Assembly: GCA_035578905.1 (NCBI GenBank)
Contig: JAQJVL010000565.1
Coordinates: 156,001 to 220,000, forward strand
DNA: 64,000 bases
DNA from: Stictocephala bisonia
Taxonomy: Eukaryota > Arthropoda > Insecta > Hemiptera > Membracidae
Reading direction: 5' to 3'
The translations under genes and the position numbers were made by a program. Positions 14,901 to 26,900 of the stretch are shown here, piece after piece. Within the stretch, counting starts at the first letter, position 1. The number at the start of each line of letters is the position of its first letter. The notes under the pieces were generated by a model that was given only the letters and a program-made list of their open reading frames with translations, ran no database searches and was not told the DNA's origin.

Positions 14901-17900
14901 GATGTTTGTTGGATATCAGTTACTGTTTTCAGATAGCCTGTGTTGTAAGTACAGATGCCTTCACTGAGTCTCATAAGTAGGGTACTTTTAAAAACAAATA
15001 TAGTTTTTTGGGCATTTAGACCATAACACACCGTGAAGAGCTTCATTTGCGTTTTGAGTTTTCCCATCAACACATCTAGATAGTAATGTTGTAGAACCTA
15101 GCCTTTGATAAATTGGCATAATCTTTGCCATCACATCTTGCCTTAGTGGAGTCTTTATTTTATTTTCATGGGATGGTGGGTTTTCTCCTTTCGCAAGGGC
15201 TCTCTGGTCGAATTTTTGGTACTTTGAATTTTTGGTAAATTCTGGTATTTTTGAAACAGGTGACTCATAGACCTCAAAGTAAACAAAGCCAAGTATATAT
15301 TATAGTAAAAATGGAATACTATAACAAGATGCAACTGCATAGGAGTGTAGAATAGAGTAAACACTGCACTAGTCTACTTTTTGCACTGGCCTACCTTTTG
15401 CATCCGCGCGGTGAGGCTTGTAATGCTTTAGAATACCGCCAATTACACATGAAATAAAGAAGTATTGGACTTTTTTATTGTATTTTTCTTGTTTATAACT
15501 AAATAAAGTAACATTATATGAAAAAAAAATTTTTTTGTTAAAAAATATTTTTTTTACCATTTCAAGGGTGCTGAATCCCCTTAAATGCGTTGTTATTTGT
15601 TTTAAAACCAATTTTGAATTTTTCTTTCTTAAAGGTTTTTCTAATTGCTTTATTAAGTATTGTGTTGTGGGGAACACAGATGAATGCTCTATTTTCTGGT
15701 TCTTCTTGATAAATGTTTCTATTTTTTATTTTCATTTTATGTAATGTTTTGTCGATTGTGGAAGGTTTGTAACCATTAGCCATTGCTATTTGTTTGATTA
15801 CTTTGAATTCTTCATTGAAATCATGTTTGTCCATTGGTACTTCTATAAGTCTTTTAATAAGAGCTCGAAATGAAGCCATTTTATGACACCATGGATGATT
15901 GATATATGATATATTTTTTGCTTTTGTTATATTTTACATCAGCTGAATCACGTGAACATACTGTTGTTATATATAACAAACAAATATTAAGGAGTTGAAT
16001 TCATTAATATTCATATTTAACGAAATGTTTAGTTAAAATCACGTTAAATAGTCTAAGTAAATTCACGTGCAACACTTTACGAATGGACCAAATGTATCAT
16101 ACCCGTTTGGAAAAATGAATTTAAAGCTGCTTTGATTCTGTCATTCATTGTCATATCAGGGCACGTGTTCGGTGGGTGGGTAGGTAAAAACTATTATTAC
16201 GTGTGAGAGTATGTGGGTGAGTCAATACAACCACACGTGAACAGGGGGCTTCATATCACCGCACATGTATTGGAGGTTGGACAGATGACCATCAATGTAA
16301 TAGAGGCACGGGAGAGGTTGTACGGCCTCACTTTGGTAGAGTGTTTGGTGAGAAACATGATTTCAAGTGCATCTTAGTATAGGGTCAGGAATTACCTTCT
16401 ATACGGTAAATTGTCAACCAATAGCTGAGACAAACCATATAAATTTTCAAAAGGTGTTCGAAAAGATTCCTCATCATTTATTTTTGAAAGTAGATCCTTC
16501 CTTTTTATCCCCCCCCCCTGACGTTGTGGGACCCCAGCCTTCTATGGTAGTGTGCACGCCGAATGCAACCAGAATGTACTGATATTGTATATTACTGCAT
16601 TAGTGTAACGTGAGTGGTAACACAGAGTAAAGATGTAGGATTTTGAAAGTAGATCCTTCCTTTTTATCCCCCCCCCCCCCGACGTTGTGGGACCCCAGCC
16701 TTCTATGGTAGTGTGCACGCCGAATGCAACCAGAATGTACTGATATTGTATATTACTGCATTAGTGTAACGTGAGTGGTAACACAGAGTAAAGATGTAGG
16801 ATTTTGAAAGTAGATCCTTCCTTTTTATCCCCCCCCCCCCCCCCCCGACGTTGTGGGACCCCAGCCTTCTATCGTAGTGTGCACGCCGAATGCAACCAGA
16901 ATGTACTGATATTGTATATTACTGCAATGGCCGCGTGCATTAGTGTAACGTGAGTGGTCGCATGGAGTACAGATGTACTCCATTGTATTTATTTATTTTT
17001 TTATTTATTTTTTTTTTTTCTATATTACTTATTATAGAAGTTGAAATTAAGCATTTCTACACAGTTTTACAAAAACATCTTTGTTCTCTTATAGATTTAA
17101 ATCTTAAATTAAGGCCTATTTTGCCTTTGTGTATGTTTGAGTATTGTTTTATATTTGTCAATAGAACAAGTATACGATTCCTCAAACTGAACATTTGTAA
17201 CAAATAACATAAAAAACATGTTAATGCATAATAATAACATAAAAAAGCACAAACATTTTTGATATAGCATAAAAGTTGATTATTTATTTATAATACATTA
17301 GATATAAATGATTGTCTTACTAAAATAGCATTAATATTAATGCTATTTTAGTAATAATATATAAAACTAATGTTAACAATATGTACAAAATCAGTCTAAC
17401 GTAGTAAGGTGATTATTCGCGCGGAGTACAACTATACTCCGAAAAGAACTGTCACCAGCGAGTGCAATGATACTGCACTGATAGTTAACAAAAATTTGAA
17501 GAATAGTTTAATGACAGCTAAGGTCGTAGATGTTGCCAACTTTCATGCATAAGCAAAAATATTAGCCGGGTTCATCTGTACTGCACGTGACCCCTAAAGT
17601 TATCATTACTTTTTGCTCTCCATTAGGTAATTTGCAACACTATGACACAAACTCCAAAGTGTTATTAGTTTTATCACATCCGACAAAACCTATGTTTGCT
17701 CTTTAATTTGTGAAATATTTAGGTTTACATTATATAATTCTGCAACATTAGTCGTACATTCAACACCGACAGGTTTCTACCAGCCTGCACAGTAACCAAG
17801 TAAGTAGTACATTCAACAGTTACGGGTTTCTATCAACCTGCAGAGTAACCAAGTAAGTAGTACATTCAACACTAACGGGTTTCTATCAGCCTGCACAGTA

Positions 17901-20900
17901 ATCAAGTAAGTAGTACATTAAAACTAACGGATCCTGCAAAGTAAACAAGTAAGTAGTACATTCAACACTGACGGGTTTCTATCAGCCTGCACAGTAACCA
18001 AGTAAGTAGTACATTCAACACTGACGGGTTTCTATCAGCCTGCACAGTAACCAAGTAAGTAGTACATTCAACACTAACGGGTTTCTATCAGCCTGCACAG
18101 TAACCAAGTAAGTAGTACATTCAACACTGACGGGTTTCTATCAGCCTGCACAGTAACCAAGTAAGTAGTAAATTCAACACTTACGGGTTTCTATCAACCT
18201 GCACAGTAACCAAGTAAGTAGTACATTCAACACTTACGGGTTTCTATCAGCCTGCACAGTAACCAAGTAAGTAGTACATTGAACACTTACGGGTTTCTAT
18301 CAGCCTGCACAGTAACCAAGTAAGTAGTACATTCAACACTAACGGGTTTCTATCAGCCTGCACAGTAACCAAGTAAGTAGTACATTCAACACTAACGGGT
18401 TTCTATCAGCCTGCACAGTAACCAAGTAAGTAGTACATTCAACACTGACGGGTTTCTATCAGCCTGCACAGTAACCAAGTAAGTAGTACATTCAACACTG
18501 ACGGGTTTCTATCAGCCTGCACAGTAACCAAGTAAGTAGTACATTCAACACTGACGGGTTTCTATCAGCCTGCACAGTAACCAAGTAAGTAGTACATTCA
18601 ACACTAACGGGTTTCTACCAGCCTGCACAGTAACCAAGTAAGTAGTACATTCAACACTGACAAGATTCTATCAGCCTGCACAGTAACCAAGTAAGTAGTA
18701 CATTCAACACTGACGGGTTTCTATCAGCCTGCACAGTAACCAAGTAAGTAGTACATTCAACACTTACGGGTTTCTATCAACCTGCACAGTAACCAAGTAA
18801 GTAGTACATTCAACACTTACGGGTTTCTATCAGCCTGCACAGTAACCAAGTAAGTAGTACATTCAACACTTACGGGTTTCTATCAGCCTGCACAGTAACC
18901 AAGAGAGTAGTACTGTACATTCAACACTGACGGGTTTCTATCAGCCTGCACAGTAACCAAGTAAGTAGTACATTCAACACTTACGGGTTTCTATCAGCCT
19001 GCACAGTAACCAAGTAAGTAGTACATTCAACACTTACGGGTTTCTATCAGCCTGCACAGTAACCAAGTAAGTAGTTTATTCAACACTTACGAGTTTCTAT
19101 CAGCCTGCACAGTAACCAAGTAAGTAGTACATTCAACACTTACGGGTTTCTATCAGCCTGCACAGTAACCAAGTAAGTAGTACATTCAACACTTACAGGT
19201 TTATATCAGCCTGCACAGTAACCAAGTAAGTAGTACATTCAACACTTACGGGTTTCTATCAGCCTGCACAGTAACCAAGTAAGTAGTACATTCAACACTT
19301 ACGGGTTTCTATCAGCCTGCACAGTAACCAAGTAAGTAGTACATTCAACACTTACGGGTTTCTATCAGCCTGCACAGTAACCAAGTAAGTAGTACATTCA
19401 ACACTAACGGGTTTCTATCAGCCTGCACAGTAACCAAGTAAGTAGTACATTCAACACTTACGGGTTTCTATCAGCCTGCACAGTAACCAAGTAAGTAGTA
19501 CATTCAACACTAACGGGTTTCTACCAGCCTGCACAGTAACCAAGTAAGTAGTACATTCAACACTTACGGGTTTCTATCAGCCTGCAAAGTAACCAAGTAA
19601 GTAGTACATTCAACACTTACGGGTTTCTATCAACCTGCACAGTAACCAAGTAAGTAGTATTTTCAACACTGACGGGTTTCTATGAACCTACACAGTAACC
19701 CAGTAAGTAGTACATTCAACCACTCTTCCTTGCGATGTAGGCTAACTGTCTACATATTGAGTTGTAATAGTTTTGTTTTCACATATTAAAATAGTATTTT
19801 TAAAATTAATAAGGCGTAATAGTGGAAATAAATACTGTTTGCTTTTGCACACCTTAAACTTTGGCATGGTAATGGATGTTAGGTTATAAAAAATATCTTA
19901 TTACTTCTTAGAAATATCTAATAATAGGATAATAATAATAACGTGTAATAATAATCGGATATTAGTTTTTCTCAACCAATAATTATTACTTATTTTGAAA
20001 TACGTATTAGATAATAAAAACCAAAATTTTTGTTTTTTTCTGTGTATGTAGTTATTTAATTCTACGTGATTTTGTGTGTTTAAATAGTTGATCATTTGTA
20101 TGTATGTAAAATGTTAGGAAGGGCATCAAACGAATGAAATTACCTAAAACGAATGAAAATGTAAATTGAATCTGGTAAGCCACATTTACCATCCTCAGGC
20201 AAAATGTATTTACAAAGGAAAATTATATCTCTATGCTTATTCCTTTTACCTCTTGATTAATTTTGTGAAGTCCTTTGGTTATATAAAGGGAAATGTGGTT
20301 TACCGAGATCAATTTACGTAATATTTTGTTTACCTTACTTGTATTATATTAATATGTGTTAGTTGATGTTATGTTGATACTTATTTTAATGTTTGCTAAA
20401 ACAAAATATTTTGATTGGATTCTGCTATAAATTATTATAAAGCAATACATAAACTTTTAAATATAAATATAATCAGAAACCCGTCTGTGTTAATGAAGAA
20501 ATAATAAAAAAAAACAAATAAATAACGTACATAAAAACAAAGGAATGAAGAAGATGAAATAATTAATATGACGACATTATTATAATTTTTTAAATTATAT
20601 AGTACCCCAATTCTCAATTTCTATTTTATTATTGTTAGAAATACAAGTATTTTTTAATTCCTCTGGCCTGAAGACGGAAAACGTGGTTTACCTAAGACAA
20701 ACACAATAATATATGTCTATGTTGTGTTTATGTTATATTACTTTTGCTTATTGTGACGTGCTCTTGCATTGTATATGACAATAATACAACAATAATTACT
20801 GTTACAAGTAATAAATGTACGCATTACAATCAACCACTGTGGTACTTGCAGGTATGGCGACAGCTCGTACCAGTCGAGATACGGTAACAAAGATGACACC

Positions 20901-23900
20901 GGCCCCAACACGACGTCAAGTTATCTGCGATCACGTGCCTCTGCACCCGACCCTGAGCCAGAACCCGCCACCTCCAGGTATGGTGCTGGTGGATTTCAGA
21001 GCCGCTTCCTGAACAAAAGTAAGAGCTCAGCAGCCGTGTCTCCTGACGAGGAAGTGCCAGAGAGAAAGTTCTCCTCCACTGGATCGGACGACAGCAGATA
21101 CCCCCGCGCAAGATATTCCGCATTAAAGGTATGTACTATTTAACACACTATTTAAAAACGTGTTTCTTAATACTTATACACTCAATACACAATATAAACT
21201 TGAAGATTTTATGATCTTTCTTGGACAATTAAATGAAAAAGAAACGCACTCAAAGCGCAACTGTTGTTTAACAGTAAACAGAAATACAATATTAGAATTC
21301 ACTATTTATGTTAAATGTCAAGTAATTATTGTTTGCCATTTAACTACGGCAGCTTAACAGCTTTCTGAACCTAATACCGTCAATGATAATCATGTGTGCA
21401 GTTAACAATAACAGTCGGCAATAGTGGCGCAGTGCTGTAACCCAGCTACTTAAAGACTAGACCCAGTTGCTGTGGAGATTTTAGGCCGTTGGTTATATGC
21501 TCAGTCCACGTAAAACTAACACAGCTTCAGTTCAATGGTTGCTAACGATACGGACAGTACTATAGAAGTCTGGGGTGTCCATGTTGGTGGTAGTCAGGAT
21601 ACAGATTTTGTGTAAGGAAGACAACTAAGAATCTGGCTTGTCAATTGGATGAAAATCAAACTCGTACTACTTGGATTTCACGTAAAGCTGTAGGTCCCTT
21701 AGTTCCCTGGCTATATGGATATTAATTAATTGCTCTTTTTCTTAACGATGCATAATAATAATAATGAATAACCATGTACCAGTCTATCCATCAACATAAT
21801 ATAACACTCCCGTTAGCAGCCATTATGTGAACAATAATTATAAGAACCATAATTATGTAAATAATACCATATTTTCAAAGATTTTGGATTGGATTTGCAT
21901 TTCAGACATAAGAAGGTTTCCAAATGAATTATGATTATGGCCCATTCAAATAAGCCTAAAGTCAGCCAATATTTCACACACACAAAAATAACATTAAGGT
22001 AATGTATTTATTATAATTTGATTGGCACAAAAGTGGTGAAATTAATACAACAATGAACCAATAAAGCAACTCATTATGAGGCTTGGACCTCCTTTTACTA
22101 CAGAACCATATCTGTCTGTACCTAGAGAGTAACTTCGTCAATAATTGATGGGAAAGTACAAACAGAATGTTAATGATGAGGTTTTCCAGATAAGTATTTG
22201 CAAATTGGAAAGGGTTAGATAGTGGTGAATTTATTTACTCGCTGAAGCGTAATGTTTCTTTCCCTGGATCCATTATGTGATTTTTAAAGATCTAAATAGC
22301 TTTATTGGCTGGGAATGAGGATAATTTGAAGTAGACAAATATTTTCATCATACTAAACTATGGAGCCATGGCGTTTAATAGATAAATAACCGAATTAGTA
22401 CTAATTGATGGCCATGACATTATGTATAATGCTGATATTGTTATATAGTCAAGTAGATGGCCGGACTATATGTTTATTATACTATTGATAAATTGTGCAA
22501 CAGGGGAAATACCTGTAAAATACAATTGTTCTGAAAAAAGAACGTTTAATAAAAACAAACGTTTTCTTGTAGGTTTAAAATTATAATTATATAACATTAT
22601 TTTAAGATTTTGGATAAGTAGTTTTCCTCCGCATTAGTTTTAAATATCCTCATCATATTGAAGATTGCGATAATACTATATTGAACCATACAGTTAAGTT
22701 AAACTTTAAATACTATACATATGTGCAACAGAACCAAGGTAAAACGCATCTAAAGATCCTGAAAAAAAGCACATAAACAGATTTAAGGAAAACTGTTAAC
22801 TGGTACATAAACAGACATCTCAAGGAAAACTGTTTACTATCAAAGGAATATCCTAAAGTTATTTTTAAGTAATGTCAAGATATGACTCTATAGAACTATT
22901 CTTATCCCAGGACCGTAAGTCACGCTTGGCAAGAAGTAAGAGTTCCCACAACTTCGGCGCTGACGATGACGAGGATCCTGACGAGACCACCTCTCCCTCG
23001 GCATACATGGCGGCCAAAGGGTACGGCCAAACGGGGAACGACCTTGCCAGGAGCCGATCTACCCATGCACTCAAGTCCCGGGAGAGCTCACCGGAACGTC
23101 CTTCCTCTACAGGTATCGCTTCATTAAATAACATCAATTATTGTGTTTAACATCAATTACAGTATAGTCTATGACATTTGGTTATTAGTGTTCTTATAAT
23201 GAATAGCCAATACTAAACTGGATAAGACTAGAAAATATACTATAAATTTAGTCAGAATGTAGAATCACAAGAATGCCTGAACACTACGAAAATCAAAGAA
23301 CGCTCTTATGTTTTTATCAAAATTACTGTAGTGTTGTAAGTGTTAACAACAATTTGAACGTTGGCAAAAATATTAATTAAAATTATTTGAATAATCGTGG
23401 TTATGGAGACATTAATCAAAAACTCGTTCTTATTTTTTATCTCTTTATTCTCTGAATACCCACACTTGTCTGTTTATCCTCCTTTCATTCTTCCAGTATT
23501 CTATGTTCAAACATCCTTCTCTTAGTTCAATATCAATTTTCCTCTCCACATGATAATAGTTAATTAATATAATACAACCTTGTATTATATTAATTTCATT
23601 GTTGTATGTATTTTATGTTATATATATATATATGTTATATCTTTTTCTCTTTTTTGGGTGGGGGGGGGGGGTAGGCTTTCACACACTCCCACACCGTTCC
23701 ATTACAATTATTACCAAGATGGAGGCAGCCAACCTTTTAAACAAGGTTGCCAGTTGGAAATGGCTGCCTTTTGCTACCCCTGAAGTCTTTGGATTTAAAA
23801 TTATAAAACTCAATACAAATCAAGATTGAACAGGGACTTTGCTTAGTCAGTGTTTAAGGGTATCTGACCTTCATGTCAGTATGATCACTAGCAATCCCAA

Positions 23901-26900
23901 GGCACTAACTACACTGTCGCGTACTCCTATAAGAGTTGCTGCAAACAGTCTGTTACTTATAAATGTACATTCTGAATCCCTCACACCAAGATTCTACGGT
24001 CATGCAATACTGAAAGAACAAAAGACATCCACAGTATGTCAGGCTGTGAGAGTCATAAGGTAGAGTTATTGATGAACGACCATTTTAACAAACTTTGTAA
24101 ACTTAAAGAAAGGAACTTATTTTGAACAGCATCGATGTTGTTATCAAAATACGCCTAATACCTACGCTAAATAACAGAGGTGCCATCAGGGTGACCCCTG
24201 GTCAGAAACACAGAAAGCTTTGTTTCCAAATAATTTGCATTCCACATGGTAAGATCCAAGTTCCTTCATGCTTTAAAAACGACAATACTAAAATGATGGG
24301 AAAGGTCACATTGAAAAAGGATCAGAGGTCGCTTTATTATGGCTGCAGTGAACTACTAAGTGTCATGTACAAATATAATGCAATTAATATTCATATTTAT
24401 ACATCTGTAGAAATAGTTAGTACGTTTATCCTGAGGATTTGGGGAAATAAAGGAAGAGACGGCCAAGGTGCAGGTCCTGCCATAGTATGGTAAACTGGAG
24501 AAATAAAGGAAGGGACGGCCAAGGTGCAGGTCCTGCCATAGTATGGTAAACTGGAAAAATAAAGGAAGGGACGGCAAAGGTGCAGGTCCTGCCATAGTAT
24601 GATAAACTGGAGAAATAAAGGAAGGGACTGCCAAGATGCAGGTCCTGCCATAGTATGGTAAACTGGAGAAATAAGGGAAGGGACGGCCAAGGTGCAGGTC
24701 CTGCCATAGTATGGTAAACTGGAGAAATAAAGGAAGGGACGGCCAAGGTGCAGGTCCTGCCATAGTATGGTAAACTGGAGAAATAAAGGAAGGGACGGCC
24801 AAGGTGCAGGTCCTGCCATAGTATGGTAAACTGGAGAAATAAAGGAAGGGACGGCCAAGGTGCAGGTCCTGCCATAGTATGGTAAACTGGAGAAATAAAG
24901 GAAGGGACTGCCAAGGTGCAGGTCCTGCCATAGTATGGTAAACTGGAGAAATAAAGGAAGGGACTGCCAAGGTGCAGGTCCTGCCATAGTATGGTAAACT
25001 GGAGAAATAAAGGAAGGAATGGCCAAGGTGCAGGTCCTGCCATAGTATGGTAAACTGGAGAAATAAAGGAAGGGACGGCCAAGGTGCAGGTCCTGCCATA
25101 GTATGGTTAACTGGAGAAATAAAGGAAGGGACAGCCAAGGTGCAGGTCCTGCTATAGTATGGTAAACTGGAGAAATAAAGGAAGGGACGGCCAAGGTGCA
25201 GGTCCTGCTATAGTATGGTAAACTGGAGAAATATAGGAAGGGACGGCCAAGGTGCAGATCCTTCTATAGTATGGTAAACTGGAGAAATAAAGGAAGGGAC
25301 GGCCAAGGTGCAGGTCCTGCTATAGTATGGTAAACTGGAGAAATATAGGAAGGGACGGCCAAGGTGCAGGTCCTGCCATAGTATGGTAAACTGGAGAAAT
25401 AACTACTCCACACATTAATTAGACACACATTTGGCACACTATTGTATACGACTTCTGCTTCTTTATTCTCTGTGGATAGGTTCAAGTCAGATTTCATCTA
25501 AACTCCAATGTCAAATAATACGTAAAACAATTAAATTTATCTATGTTGTTACGATGAATTAATATATTAATGTGATGTATTTATACTTTATTCTATACTG
25601 AAATATTCGTTTGAAAATAATACAGAAATAATCATTTGATAATCTTGATCAAAATCAATACCAAACTAATATTTAATTTATAGATTTTCTTAAATATTTA
25701 TAATGCATACATTTTAGAACACTGTATTGTAATTTAAGTTTTATTTGTTTAAATATACCATTAAACAATATATCATCCAAAGAATTTTTGTAGGTTTAGA
25801 GAGAAAAATATAGCCTAGGATATCAAAACCTTTTCCAGCTGTGGTTGGCGTTAAATCAAAGGGTTGCTGGCACAATAACCGGGGCAAGTGGCCATACATC
25901 ATGGGGTAGTCGGCGTTGACTGCCACGTATATCACCTAATAGTAAATAAGCACATCTGTTGTTCCGGAACCTTCAACAACTTTACCAAGGGCAATAATTC
26001 TATATGGTGTTTGACTGTAATCTTACATTGAAGCTTTTTTGTAGTGTTTGTTTATTGTAAATTAAGTATCAAGTATTAGTATTTTAGTAAAATATTATAA
26101 ATACATTTATAAGATTATATATTAATCATAAAATTTGTAGTCAAAGACTAATAGTCTATATAAGTAAAAATTAATCTACGCTATATAATATGCTATGTAA
26201 TATATATACATTTATATTTTAAATGTATTATTAAACAAGCTAAAAGCCAATTTGCATGTTTTATATGTAATATTCAATGTAATATTCTTAGCTTGGATTA
26301 AAAATTCCAGCTATTGTTCAATTATTACATACAAAACTAAAATGGAACCAAAGAATTTTATAATAAGTAATTTATCTGAAATTTATTTCCCAATATAATT
26401 AACGTTTTTTCGGTGATAAAAATTAAGGATGTTGATGAAAATACACAGCCATAATTACAACATTTATAGTTCTAATTTGTAATACAAAATTATTTAAAAC
26501 TATCAAACTCATTGCAGCAAGCAAAACAAAATATTTGAAGCAGTAAATTGACTAATTTCTCAATTGTTATGAAATTGAGGAAAAATTTAAACTTACGTGA
26601 TGAATGCTAATGGTTATTGATGTAATATGACGGAGAGTTTTATTTTTTTATAGTATAACAATAAATGAATGCATTTTCATTATAGACAAACATTTTTTAT
26701 TAACACATGTGGTAGGTAGATACACATTTTAAATGTATTTCAACATGTTTACTACCCATAGTAAGCAATTAATTAAGAAATATAAATAAATTAGGTATTA
26801 GTTATGATAATTTTTACGGCTGTAAACTATGAACATGTGTGCTTTATACCTCGAATGTTGGGCTTGTTGATGACTAAGGGCTCTTCTTCATTATTGTTAA

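Larger units (their letters stand above)
12842..20851. other. 8-kb intron with Penelope/Mutator-like relics and 53-bp array
   Basis: Holds the Penelope-like pieces (13385-14070 and 15562-15880), a Mutator-like fragment (14705-15200), a LINE RT scrap (about 16410-16495), a three-copy repeat (16482-16925), a palindrome (17317-17354) and the 53-bp array (17756-19711). Stretches 12842-13380, 14080-14700 and 19720-20850 are AT-rich with no feature I can support. Confidence 0.7.

Noticed and set aside
8231..19711. CRISPR-like regular repeats
   Set aside because: Units are contiguous with no unique spacers, and the context is eukaryotic intron.
21421..21560. Possible tRNA-derived SINE (AGTGGCGCAGTGCTGTAAC)
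   Set aside because: A-box-like start only; no B box at the right distance and no tail.
24356..25497. Four long - strand open frames (up to 265 codons) with LPLFLQFTILWQDLHLG-type repeats
   Set aside because: They are the same 56-bp minisatellite read in three frames; no start, splice or composition evidence for translation.
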